Both the position numbers and the translations under genes were made by a program. A stretch of 64,000 nucleotides of DNA from JBPYFK01 sp051984675 (GTDB taxonomy: Bacteria > Actinomycetota > Actinomycetes > Mycobacteriales > Pseudonocardiaceae), in NCBI GenBank assembly GCA_051984675.1, contig JBPYFK010000098.1:4983-68982 (forward strand), read 5' to 3'. A model generated the notes under the pieces. The model saw nothing but the letters and a program-made list of their open reading frames with translations, did no database searches and had not been told where the DNA came from. Numbering within the stretch: position 1 is the first letter of the stretch; the number at the start of each line of letters is the position of its first letter. Shown here one piece after another: positions 49,701 to 57,200 of this stretch.

Positions 49701-50487
49701 GCAACGCACGCTCGACCTCGGTACGCCTGGCCCGCGCGGCTTCCTGGTCCGCCTCGTCCCGGGCGAGTTCGGTGCGGGAGGTCACCAGGTCGTCGGCGAG
49801 CAGCCGCAGCCGCGCATCCCGCAACTCGGCCTGGACGGCCTGCGCCTTGCGGGCGATCTCGGCCTGCTTGCCCAGCGGCTTGAGCTGACGCCGCAGCTCA
49901 CTGGTCAGGTCGGTCAACCGGGTCAGGTTGCCCTGCATCGCGTCCAGCTTGCGCAGGGCCTTCTCCTTGCGCTTGCGATGCTTGAGCACGCCGGCGGCCT
50001 CTTCGATCAGCCGCCGGTGTTCCTCCGGCTTGGCCTGCAGGATGGTGGCCAGCTGGCCCTGACCGACGATGACGTGCATCTCCCGGCCGATGCCGGAGTC
50101 CGAGAGCAGCTCCTGGACGTCCATCAGCCGGCACGTGTTGCCGTTGAGCTCGTACTCGCTGGCACCGTCCCGGAACATTCTCCGGGTGATCGACACCTCG
50201 GTGTACTCGATCGGCAGCGCGCCGTCGGAGTTGTCGATGGTCAGCGTCACCTCGGCGCGGCCCAGCGGCGCGCGCCCCGACGTACCGGCGAAGATGACGT
50301 CCTCCATCTTGCCGCCGCGCAGCGCCTTGGCACCCTGCTCTCCCATGACCCAGGTGAGGGCGTCCAGCACGTTCGACTTGCCGGACCCGTTCGGGCCGAC
50401 GACGCAGGTGATACCGGGCTCGAAGCGCAGCGTGGTAGCCGATGCGAAGGACTTGAACCCCTTCAGCGTCAGGCTCTTCAAATGCAC
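46798..50487 (-). CDS. smc: Chromosome segregation protein SMC
   Basis: 1229-residue condensin ATPase. Walker A is VVGPNGSGKSNVLDAL near residue 30, followed by the Q-loop region MEDVIFAGTSG; long heptad coiled coils occupy about 170-500 and 670-1010, separated by a hinge near 505-665; the signature LSGGEKSLTAVAML and Walker B YVLDEVEAALDD lie near 1120-1150. The GTG at 50487 is preferred: GAGAAAGG is 9 bases upstream and the N-terminus VHLKSLTLKGFKSF matches the family. The C-terminal 45 residues, with four QPDVEA-type hexapeptides, are an extra tail. Neither scpA nor scpB is here. Confidence 0.96.
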   Translation of the reverse strand: MHLKSLTLKGFKSFASATTLRFEPGITCVVGPNGSGKSNVLDALTWVMGEQGAKALRGGKMEDVIFAGTSGRAPLGRAEVTLTIDNSDGALPIEYTEVSITRRMFRDGASEYELNGNTCRLMDVQELLSDSGIGREMHVIVGQGQLATILQAKPEEHRRLIEEAAGVLKHRKRKEKALRKLDAMQGNLTRLTDLTSELRRQLKPLGKQAEIARKAQAVQAELRDARLRLLADDLVTSRTELARDEADQEAARARRTEVERALQYAQSEEKDYEEKVAADAPRLSRAQDTWYRLSALEERLRGTLRLAEERDKHLSSHAEEQRFGRDPEDLEREAEEVAAKEESLQEQAERAQEALAEVVERRTEMESALKDAEQQHMAAVRAIADRREGVARLSGQVESTRSKVSATADELERLSASLAEAQERAEEAQRAHDDAEEAGHEDADDAELGERRAEAEQARAAARERVEELVKAERTAEREIASWKARVEALSLGLQRKDGAGALLSAGERLPGLLGSVAQLVTVEPGAETAVAAAFGPVAEAVAVTGVADAVTALELLKTDDSGRATVLIGSSGEVDRSSWPDLDGPELDGAGRWAIDLVRAPDVLRPAVQRALDRTAVVGDLATAKRIVERHPDVRVVTSDGDVVGGHWANGGSSDAQSVIEVQAAVEDAERELAAAERRLEQHSAALEGARAEEQARRAEVRAAEEQVSEARVQKARSSERLASLQRAAKSAVAEVERLRTQRDKVEKSRSEALEKLAELEERLDVVQIEQDEQPEPDTTERDRLSGELTRVRQEEMDARLAQRTAEERARSVHGKADQLRRAARQEREARARAEAARKARERGARVARAVVDGCQTALDRIAVSLRAATGERDAAQAQQAEHEQALNELRKRVRELSGELEKLTDAVHRDEVVRAEQRLRIEQLENKIIEEYGIGLEELVDEYGPTVPVPPSPTEIAEYETAKERGEQVSEPPSVPYDRQTQERRAKRAEKDLAQLGKVNPLALEEYAALEERYKFLSTQLEDLKATRRDLLDVVKDVDEKILEVFRSAFEDVAVEFEKVFSVLFPGGAGRLTLTDPDDMLNTGVEVEARPPGKKVKRLSLLSGGEKSLTAVAMLVSIFRARPSPFYVLDEVEAALDDTNLRRLITLLNELRTTSQLLIITHQKPTMEIADALYGVSMRGDGITTVISQRLRGEKIESQPDVEAQPDVEAQPNLESQPQGAADSSAE
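46829..46900. repeat. Four 18-bp tandem units at the smc 3' end
   Basis: Units 46829-46846, 46847-46864, 46865-46882 and 46883-46900 start GGCTGG; the middle two are identical. They encode IESQPD, VEAQPD, VEAQPN and LESQPQ-type hexapeptides just before the SMC C-terminus. Confidence 0.92.
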
Positions 50488-50664
50488 TTCGAACAACCTT
50501 TCTCGGCAACGTCGCGCTGGGTGACCCCGCCCAGCCGGCCCCTCATCACCACCGGTGAACCATCCGGCCGAGCGTACCCGCCGGGACGGGCTGACCGCCT
50601 ACAGCCGCGCCGGAGAGTCCCGGTGGCTACCCGGCGTGTAGGAAGACTCGGCGTGCGAGGAGGT

Positions 50665-50955
50665 TCAACGCTCGACGAACCCGGTGACGTTGCCCTTGGC
50701 CGGCGTCCACTGCTCGGCGACGTGGTCGACATGACCGGGCGTCTCGCCCGAACGCAGGGCGCGCAACAGCTGCTCGCAGGCGTCCCGCGGCCCTTCGGCA
50801 ACGACCTCGACCCGGCTCGCCGGCAGGTTGGTCGCGCTGCCCACGAGGCCGAGCTCCAGCGCCCGGCTGCGCGTCCACCAGCGAAATCCCACTCCGTGCA
50901 CGCGACCGTGCACCCAGGCGGTCAGTCGAACGTCTTGCTCACCCACATCCCGCAT
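50665..50955 (-). CDS. acyP: Acylphosphatase
   Basis: 96-residue enzyme hydrolysing acyl phosphates. The catalytic Arg lies in VHGRVHGVGFRWWTR near residue 20 and the catalytic Asn in VGSATNLPASRVEVVAEGP near 42. It precedes smc in the usual actinobacterial order; the 177-bp gap to smc shows no gene. The ATG at 50955 gives the normal length; the frame is open further upstream to 51045. Confidence 0.94.
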   Translation of the reverse strand: MRDVGEQDVRLTAWVHGRVHGVGFRWWTRSRALELGLVGSATNLPASRVEVVAEGPRDACEQLLRALRSGETPGHVDHVAEQWTPAKGNVTGFVER

Positions 50956-51082
50956 GATGCCAGTGCTCCGATCGGCCGAAGAGGCCCGCGCCCGCCAGGC
51001 CCTAGGATGTCGGCTTTGGGGAGGGACGGGCCGCCTGGCCCGCATCGCGAGCCGGACCCATCACAAACCGGGATATGGACAC

Positions 51083-51586
51083 ATGGACTCTTTAGGAACA
51101 GGGCCGCTCGGTCGCGGGGCGTTCGCCGAAGACCCCGAAGTCTCCGCGAAGCGCTTGGTGGTGTGGGCCGGTGCCGGGATGGTGATCGCCACCGGATTCG
51201 CGACCATCGCCGCGATGGCGCTGGGGGTGCAGCGGAGTTTCCCGGGCCTCCGGCTCGACGTGCCCAACACCACCCCGCCCAGCTACTCGGTCACCAGCTC
51301 GCCCGCGCTGCCACCCCTGCTGCCGCCACCGCCCTCGTCGAGCCGCACCACGACGTACGAGGAACCGACGACCACGACGTACCTGACCTCCCGGCCGTCG
51401 CCGACGACTACGCGCTCCACGGTCGTGCCGCCGCCGACCACGACGACAAGTACGCAGACACCGACCACGACGCCGCCGACTACGACATCGCCGACGACAA
51501 CGCCTCCCACACCCACGACGTCACGGTCGACCACACCGCCCCAGCCGAGCGGCACGAACACCCCGACCACGCAAGGGAACGGGTGA
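51083..51586 (+). CDS. Membrane-anchored Thr/Pro-rich protein, hypothetical
   Basis: 167 residues: about 30 cytosolic residues, one membrane helix (VVWAGAGMVIATGFATIAAMALGV, residues 33-56), then an external part of about 100 residues that is almost entirely Thr, Pro and Ser (PTTTTYLTSRP, STVVPPPTTTTS, TPTTTPPTTTSP). Such stretches are typical of cell-wall-spanning stalks and of O-mannosylated proteins in actinobacteria. No folded domain is seen. The ATG at 51083 is chosen because it precedes the helix; its stop overlaps the start of the next gene (GTGA). Confidence 0.7.
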   Translation: MDSLGTGPLGRGAFAEDPEVSAKRLVVWAGAGMVIATGFATIAAMALGVQRSFPGLRLDVPNTTPPSYSVTSSPALPPLLPPPPSSSRTTTYEEPTTTTYLTSRPSPTTTRSTVVPPPTTTTSTQTPTTTPPTTTSPTTTPPTPTTSRSTTPPQPSGTNTPTTQGNG

Positions 51587-51774
51587 GCGTGCTCGCTGCC
51601 CACGCATGCCGTTCGCTGTGCGCATGGCATCGGACACCGGCGGAGATCGGCGACTTTCCGGTGTTGGCCTGTCGAGGATGCGGTTCCCAGTGGATAAGGA
51701 CAGAACCCTGGACGCCGATCGACCACAGTGGACGGATACCGGAGGACGTGCGCGCTGAGCTGATGAAGCGATAG
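51583..51774 (+). CDS. Tiny zinc-ribbon-like protein
   Basis: 63 residues with two Cys pairs, ACRSLCAWH near residue 9 and ACRGCGSQWIR near 32, the layout of a small zinc ribbon. The rest is hydrophilic. The GTG start lies inside the stop of the Thr/Pro-rich gene (GTGA) with AAGGGAACG upstream, so expression is coupled. I do not recognise the family; roles in RNA or DNA binding are only possibilities. Ends 30 bp from the stop of the convergent kinase gene. Confidence 0.65.
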   Translation: MSVLAAHACRSLCAWHRTPAEIGDFPVLACRGCGSQWIRTEPWTPIDHSGRIPEDVRAELMKR

Positions 51775-51804
51775 CCTCATCAGTCCACTGTGGATATCCG
51801 GCGT

Positions 51805-52452
51805 CTATGCCGGGTCGCCGTGGATCACGACGTCCGCGCGTTGACGGGTCGCGGCAATGAGCGCGGCATTGCGTTCGTCGCTGCGCCACACCCATTCGCG
51901 CGCCTGCTCCAGGCTCTTGCCGTAGCTCACATGGCGCGCGATGAGTCGTTCGACCCGCACCTCGTCGTTCGGCGCGAGGAACCACACCTCGTCCAGCAGG
52001 CCGCGGACCTGCGTCCAGAGACCGTCGTCGAGGAGGAGGTAGTTGCCTTCCGTGATCACAAGCGGGATATCCGGCGAGACCGGGATGGACCCGGCGACGG
52101 CTTCCTCGATGTCACGGTGGAATTCCGGCGCGTAGACGGTCTCACCGGAACGCCGCTCGCGCAGCCGCCGGAGCAGGGCGGCATAGCCCGCGGCGTCGAA
52201 GGTGTCCGGCGCACCCTTGCGGTCGCGACGACCGAGCCGGCGCAGTTCAGCTTCGGCGAGATGGAAGCCGTCCATCGGCACGACCACCGCGTCCGCCCCC
52301 AACGCCGCGAGCACCTTGCGCGCCACGACACCCTTACCCGCGCCCGGCGCTCCGGCAATGCCAAGGATGCGCGTTGGGCCGCTGTCGGCCAACGTCCTCG
52401 CACGCTGCACCAACGCGGCCAGATCAGGCTCTATTTCCACCGGCATGACCAT
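51805..52452 (-). CDS. P-loop nucleoside/pantothenate-type kinase family protein
   Basis: 215-residue P-loop kinase with Walker A GIAGAPGAGKGVVARKVL near residue 32, PMDGFHLAEAELRRLGR near 58 (substrate/phosphate-binding Asp), GAPDTFDAAGY near 80, YAPEFHRDIEEAV near 105 and VITEGNYLLLDDG near 130. The pattern matches the uridine-kinase/phosphoribulokinase/fructokinase-like group (YggC-type), whose substrates vary. Its weak ribosome-binding site leaves the start at ATG 52452 or 52446 open. Confidence 0.85.
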   Translation of the reverse strand: MVMPVEIEPDLAALVQRARTLADSGPTRILGIAGAPGAGKGVVARKVLAALGADAVVVPMDGFHLAEAELRRLGRRDRKGAPDTFDAAGYAALLRRLRERRSGETVYAPEFHRDIEEAVAGSIPVSPDIPLVITEGNYLLLDDGLWTQVRGLLDEVWFLAPNDEVRVERLIARHVSYGKSLEQAREWVWRSDERNAALIAATRQRADVVIHGDPA

Positions 52453-52627
52453 ATCGACTATTACTACTCATTCCCCTGCGCGCGGTGCAAGCAGCGAGCG
52501 ATCCTCTTGGGTGACCAAGATCCGCCTCCGCATCCGCCAAACAGATGAGCGATTGACCAGGTCACCACGTACCCAGACCCTTTATTACAGTACGTCAACC
52601 CGTTTGCCGGTCCCGGGGGTGACCGAC

Positions 52628-52882
52628 ATGGCAACGATCCGCGTACACCCGATCCAGCTGAAGTACCACGTCGGGCGTGACGGCAAGCAGACATGCAAGC
52701 TGTGCGGCGCCGAGGAGCGCTGGAGGTCGAAGCAGCGGCCCACGGTTTCCGGGGATGCGTTGAAGCGAACCGTGCACCTCGTGCATCTCATGAAGGAGCA
52801 CATCTCGGACGTCCAATCCACCTTCAGCGCCCGCGAGCGCAAGAAGGAGAAGTGGATTGAGGCCGACCAAGCCGAAGAATGA
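52628..52882 (+). CDS. Small Cys/His putative zinc-binding protein
   Basis: 84 residues. A Cys pair in TCKLCGAEERW (residues 22-25) is followed about 25 residues later by LVHLMKEH, giving a CxxC-x(25)-HxxH-x(4)-H-like pattern that could bind one zinc. The C-terminus is a charged helix (FSARERKKEKWIEADQAEE). ATG preceded by GGGGGTGA. Located alone between the kinase and kdpE. Family not recognised. The 175-bp gap before it and the 182-bp gap after it (52883-53064) show no gene. Confidence 0.65.
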   Translation: MATIRVHPIQLKYHVGRDGKQTCKLCGAEERWRSKQRPTVSGDALKRTVHLVHLMKEHISDVQSTFSARERKKEKWIEADQAEE

Positions 52883-53064
52883 GACCGAGGCGCTCCTGGC
52901 GAACGCCGGGAAACCGCCCCATCGGGACACCTCGGGTCGCGCATCCGCAAGAAGCTCCCGCCACTGTCCATGTTGGGCGTTCGCTGCCATCGAGGTCTAC
53001 GGCCCAGGTGACAAGCACTGCTTCCGCTTGGCGTCGTGGGAGATCGGGGCGAAACGCCGCTGAT

Positions 53065-53748
53065 TCACGCCTCGAAGCGGTATCCCATGCCGGCCTCGGT
53101 GATCAGGTGTCGGGGCCGGCTCGGGTCAGGTTCGAGTTTCCGGCGCAGTTGAGCGAGATACACCCGCAGGTAGTGGGTTTCGTTGGCATACGACGGCCCC
53201 CACACCTCGCGCAGGAGCTGGCGCTGCGCGACCAGCCTGCCGCGATTGCGGACCAGTACCTCCAGCATCCCCCATTCCGTCGGCGTCAGGTGCACCTCCG
53301 CGCCCTCGCGGACGACCTTCTTCGCCGCCAGGTCAACGGTGAACGTCGCGGCTTCGACCACCGGACCGCTTCCGTCGTCCGTTGCCGCGTTGGCCCTGCG
53401 CACAGCGGCACGCAGGCGTGCCAGCAGCTCGTCCATGCCGAACGGCTTGGTGACGTAGTCGTCCGCACCGGCATCGAGCGCTTCAACCTTGTCCGCCGAG
53501 TCGGTGCGCGCGGACAGCACGATGATCGGCACGGACGTCCAGCCGCGCATCCCCGCGATGACCTCGGTGCCGTCCATGTCCGGCAGGCCGAGGTCCAGCA
53601 CCACAACATCGGGCTTCCCGTCGCTGACCGCGCGCAGCGCCGTCGCACCGCCCGCTGCGGTGAGAACCTGGTATCCACGGGCGGAAAGGTTGATCCGCAG
53701 GGCACGCAGCAACTGCGGTTCGTCGTCGACCACCAGAACTTTTGTCAT
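53065..53748 (-). CDS. kdpE: KDP operon response regulator
   Basis: 227-residue OmpR-type regulator of potassium uptake. The receiver has the acidic pair in VLVVDDEPQ near residue 8, the phospho-acceptor Asp in VVVLDLGLPDMDG near 52 and Lys in DYVTKPFGMDEL near 102; the winged HTH starts near 130 with HLTPTEWGMLEVLVRN and ends THYLRVYLAQLRRKLE. The ATG at 53748 follows AGGAGAA. Starts about 100 bp after kdpD on the same strand; the two form the K-sensing pair controlling kdpFABC. Confidence 0.95.
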   Translation of the reverse strand: MTKVLVVDDEPQLLRALRINLSARGYQVLTAAGGATALRAVSDGKPDVVVLDLGLPDMDGTEVIAGMRGWTSVPIIVLSARTDSADKVEALDAGADDYVTKPFGMDELLARLRAAVRRANAATDDGSGPVVEAATFTVDLAAKKVVREGAEVHLTPTEWGMLEVLVRNRGRLVAQRQLLREVWGPSYANETHYLRVYLAQLRRKLEPDPSRPRHLITEAGMGYRFEA

Positions 53749-53848
53749 CTGATCGCGTTCTCCTGTGTGCGCCCCGTGACCATTATGGCGAAGAGGAGGA
53801 CTCTCCTGCCGCCCACGACCAAACCAAAGACGGAAAATCTGGCCCGTT

Positions 53849-56386
53849 TCACCCAGACGCACGCGCGGACGGCAACGAAATCACGATGGTCAGGCCGCCG
53901 CCCGGGGTGTCTTCCGCACGAATCGTGCCGCCCATGGCTTCGGTGAAGCCGCGCGCCACGCTCAACCCCAGGCCGACGCCGGCCGCGCCGGAGTCGCCGC
54001 GCCCGCGGTCCCCGAGCCGTTCGAAGGCTCCGAAGACCAGCTCGGCGGCATCTTCGGGCAGGCCGGGGCCGTGATCGACAACCCGGAGTTCGACCCTGGA
54101 CGCGTGCTCGCTCGCCCGGACGTCGATCGGCGCCTGGTCGGGTTGGCCGTATTTCAACGCGTTCTGCAGGACGTTCGCGACGACGCGCTCCAGCAGGCCG
54201 ACATCCCCGAGCACCGGCGGGATCCGCTCGTCCATGTCGACCTTGATCTGCTCGCGCCCGTCGAGCGCGGCGAGTGTGGAGGCGACGACTTCTTCATAGC
54301 TGACCGACCGCAGCCGGGGTTGCACCGCACCCGTGGCCAGCCGGGACGAGTCCAGCAGGTTGTCCACCAGGCTCGCGAGCCGGTCCGCTGATTCCTCCAC
54401 GCCGGCCAGCAGATCCGCGGTGTCCTCTTTGGACAGTTGTAGCTCGGGCGCGCGCAGGCTGCTCACCGACGCCTTGATCGACGCCAGAGGCGTGCGCAGG
54501 TCGTGGCCCACCGCCGACAGCAGCGCGGTGCGCAGCTCCGTGGCGTCCGCCCTGCGTTGCGCTTCGCTGGCCTCGTAAGCCATGCGCTGCTGCCGCAGCG
54601 CCACCAGCGCCTGTCCCGCCGCGCCTTCGAGCACGGCGCGGTCGGAGGCGGCCAGCGTCTTCTTCCCGCCTCGTAACGCCAGCTGCACATCGGGGTTGAT
54701 CTCGATGTGCACGTCGGACTCGCCCGGTTTCTGGCAGGGGTTCGGCCCGACCGACGCCGCGAGCTGCCACTTCCCGGCCTTGCGTTCCAACAGGGCGGCC
54801 GAGGACACGCCGAAGTTCTCGACGACCTTCTCCAGCAGCCGTCGCAGCGGCTCGGACTGGGTCAGCACGGTCCGCGCGTACGAGGCCAGCAGCGTCGCCT
54901 CCGTGCGCGCCCGGGCGGCGCGCTCGGCGAGCCTGGCCGCGCGGGCCACCACCACGGCCACCATCAGGCCGACCAGCAGCATCCCCGCGAGCGTGATGAG
55001 GTTCTGCGGGTTCGCCAGCCCGACGGAGTACCTCGGCTCGGTGAAGAAGAAGTTCAGCAGCCCGCCAGAGAACACGGCGGCGGCGGCCGCGGGCGCCGCC
55101 CCACCGACCAGGGCGACGACGACCGTCGACAGGAAGTACCCGACCACGTCGGTGGACGTCGAGGCCCACGCGCCCAGCAGGTAGGACGAGCCGGTCACCG
55201 CGAGCGGCAGCACCACGGCAAGGACCCAGCCCCAGTTCCGGCGCAGCAGCGGCAACGGGTTGCGTCCCGGGCGCCACCAGCGCCGGCCCCGCCGGGCCTC
55301 GGGGTGGGTGACCATGTGCACGTCGATCGACCCGGACCGCTGCACCACCGTGGACCCGATGCCTTCGTCGACGACCCGCGCCCACCGGGAACGGCGCGAG
55401 GTGCCGAGCACGAGCTGCGTGGCGTCCACACCCCTGGCGAACTCCAGCAGCGACTCGGGCACGTCGTCGCCGATCACGGTGTGGAAGCTGGCGCCGACGT
55501 CGACCGCGACGCGGCGGGCACGGGCCACTCCGGCGGGCGAGCCGCCGGCGAGACCGTCGCCGCGTAGCACGTGCACCACCTGAAGGTCGGCGCCGGCACG
55601 GTTAGCGATCCGGCGGGCGCGGCGGATCAGCGTCTCGGTCTCCGGGCCGCCCGTGACCGCGACGACCACGCGCTCGCGGGTCTCCCAGGTGGCGGTGATC
55701 CGCTTGTCCTGGCGGTAGCGCTGCAACGCCACGTCGACCTGGTCGGCCAGCCACAGCAGCGCCAGCTCGCGCAGCGCCGTGAGGTTGCCGGTGCGGAAGT
55801 AGTTGCCCAGCGCCGCGTCGACCTTGTTCGCGGGGTAGATGTTGCCGTGCGCCATGCGCCGCCGCAGGGCCTGCGGGGTCAGGTCGACCAGCTCGACCTG
55901 CTCGGCGCTGCGCACCACCTCGTCCGGCACGGTCTCCCGCTGGCGGACGCCGGTGATGGACTCCACCACGTCGTTGAGGCTTTCCAGGTGCTGCACGTTG
56001 ACCGTGGACAGCACGGTGATGCCGGCTTCGAGCAGTTCCTCGACGTCCTGCCAGCGCTTCTCGTTGCGTGAGCCGGGCACGTTGGTGTGTGCGAGTTCGT
56101 CGACGAGCACCACTTCGGGGCGGCGCTTCAGCGCGGCGTCCACGTCGAACTCCTCCAGTTCGACGTCCCGGTGGGTCAACTTCTGCCGCGGCAGGGTCTC
56201 CAGGCTGTCGAGCAGCTCGGCGGTCTTCTTCCGGCCGTGGGTCTCCACGAAGCCCACGACCACGTCCGTGCCCCGCTCCCGGCGCCGCCGGGCCTCGCCG
56301 AGCATGTCGAAGGTCTTCCCGACGCCCGGCGCCGCGCCGAGGTAAATCCGCAGCTCACCCCGCTTGCCGCTGCTTTCAGCCGCCAC
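53849..56386 (-). CDS. kdpD: Osmosensitive K+ channel histidine kinase
   Basis: 845-residue sensor kinase. N-terminal KdpD domain with IYLGAAPGVGKTFDML near residue 15, a universal-stress-like domain near 230-360, four membrane helices near 390-490, a GAF-like region near 520-610, HisKA with SAVGHDLRTPLASIKAS near 625, and HATPase motifs NVLQNALKYG near 745, DHGPGLPEDA and GLGLSVARGF near 800. The GTG at 56386 is preferred: GAGGAG is 9 bases upstream. Separated from kdpC by a 120-bp gap containing a 14-bp-stem hairpin. Confidence 0.95.
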   Translation of the reverse strand: MAAESSGKRGELRIYLGAAPGVGKTFDMLGEARRRRERGTDVVVGFVETHGRKKTAELLDSLETLPRQKLTHRDVELEEFDVDAALKRRPEVVLVDELAHTNVPGSRNEKRWQDVEELLEAGITVLSTVNVQHLESLNDVVESITGVRQRETVPDEVVRSAEQVELVDLTPQALRRRMAHGNIYPANKVDAALGNYFRTGNLTALRELALLWLADQVDVALQRYRQDKRITATWETRERVVVAVTGGPETETLIRRARRIANRAGADLQVVHVLRGDGLAGGSPAGVARARRVAVDVGASFHTVIGDDVPESLLEFARGVDATQLVLGTSRRSRWARVVDEGIGSTVVQRSGSIDVHMVTHPEARRGRRWWRPGRNPLPLLRRNWGWVLAVVLPLAVTGSSYLLGAWASTSTDVVGYFLSTVVVALVGGAAPAAAAAVFSGGLLNFFFTEPRYSVGLANPQNLITLAGMLLVGLMVAVVVARAARLAERAARARTEATLLASYARTVLTQSEPLRRLLEKVVENFGVSSAALLERKAGKWQLAASVGPNPCQKPGESDVHIEINPDVQLALRGGKKTLAASDRAVLEGAAGQALVALRQQRMAYEASEAQRRADATELRTALLSAVGHDLRTPLASIKASVSSLRAPELQLSKEDTADLLAGVEESADRLASLVDNLLDSSRLATGAVQPRLRSVSYEEVVASTLAALDGREQIKVDMDERIPPVLGDVGLLERVVANVLQNALKYGQPDQAPIDVRASEHASRVELRVVDHGPGLPEDAAELVFGAFERLGDRGRGDSGAAGVGLGLSVARGFTEAMGGTIRAEDTPGGGLTIVISLPSARASG

Positions 56387-56444
56387 CTGTGCCAACTCCT
56401 CTGCGGGCTGCCTTCAACACTGAAATCGTCCGTAGGAGCAAACC

Positions 56445-56482
56445 GGGGTGGGGCGGTTCTTCTACCGGAACCGCCCCACCCC
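56445..56482 (-). terminator. Hairpin between kdpC and kdpD
   Basis: GGGGTGGGGCGGTT / AACCGCCCCACCCC, a perfect 14-bp stem with a 10-base loop, 25 bases after the kdpC stop. It probably separates the transporter and regulator transcripts while allowing read-through. Confidence 0.75.
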
Positions 56483-56506
56483 TGGGGTCACTGCCTGCTT
56501 GCCGTT

Positions 56507-57196
56507 CTACTTCGCACTCGCCAGCGCCGCGTTCAGTTCTGTGACGTTCACCGCGGAGTCCTGAATCATGCCCCCGTGCGTGAACTGGGCGACCAGCTGC
56601 CGGACCTTGTCCTCGGACAGGTGGTATACCCGTGCCACCCTGGGTACTTGCAGCTCAGCGTACTCGGGGCTGATGTCCGGGTCGACGCCGCTGGCCGAGG
56701 CCGTGACCGCGTCCTGCGGCACCTTCTCCGGCGGGATGCCCTCCCGCTTGGCGATCTGGTCCCGGCGCTGCCGGATCTGTTTGAGCAGGTCCTGGCTGTG
56801 GTCGCCGTAGTTCGACCCCCCCGTGTTGGTCGCGTCGCCCGGACCGAGCGGGTTCTGCGAACTCGCCGAGGGGCGGGTGTGGAAGTAGCGGTCGTTGGTG
56901 GGGTCGGCCGCCGCGTTCGGGTCGACGGGGTCGATACCGATCAGCGCGGACCCGACGACCTGCCCGTTGACCGAGACCTGCGAGCCCTCGGCATCGTCGT
57001 GCAGCCCGGGCAGCCGGGTCACGCCCCAGATCGCCAGCGGGTAGGCGGCACCGAGCAGCACGGTCAGTACGAGTAGCAGTCGCAGGCCCGCCATGGTCTG
57101 CCGCAGCAGCGTCCGTGGCCGTACCACGCTCGACGCCGTGGCGGGCTGTCGCGTTTCCGGCGCCGCCGATGGTGTGGAAGTGGTTGGTGCTGTCAT
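56507..57196 (-). CDS. kdpC: Potassium-transporting ATPase subunit C
   Basis: 229-residue KdpC of the high-affinity K+-ATPase. One membrane helix near residue 38 (LLLVLTVLLGAAYPLAIWGV) is followed by the external domain with GSALIG, YFHTRPSASSQNP near 105, GSNYGDHSQDLL, and the C-terminal DAVTASASGVDPDISPEYA near 165. The ATG at 57196 follows GGGTGAGG; it starts 4 bp after kdpB. Confidence 0.96.
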   Translation of the reverse strand: MTAPTTSTPSAAPETRQPATASSVVRPRTLLRQTMAGLRLLLVLTVLLGAAYPLAIWGVTRLPGLHDDAEGSQVSVNGQVVGSALIGIDPVDPNAAADPTNDRYFHTRPSASSQNPLGPGDATNTGGSNYGDHSQDLLKQIRQRRDQIAKREGIPPEKVPQDAVTASASGVDPDISPEYAELQVPRVARVYHLSEDKVRQLVAQFTHGGMIQDSAVNVTELNAALASAK

Positions 57197-57200
57197 GACC

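Noticed and set aside
47497..51774. Plus-strand open frame of 1425 codons opposite smc
   Set aside because: It is a GC-rich antisense shadow: low-complexity Arg/Leu/Gly composition, no domain, exactly opposite the well-supported smc. Only its last 64 codons (from 51583) look like a gene.
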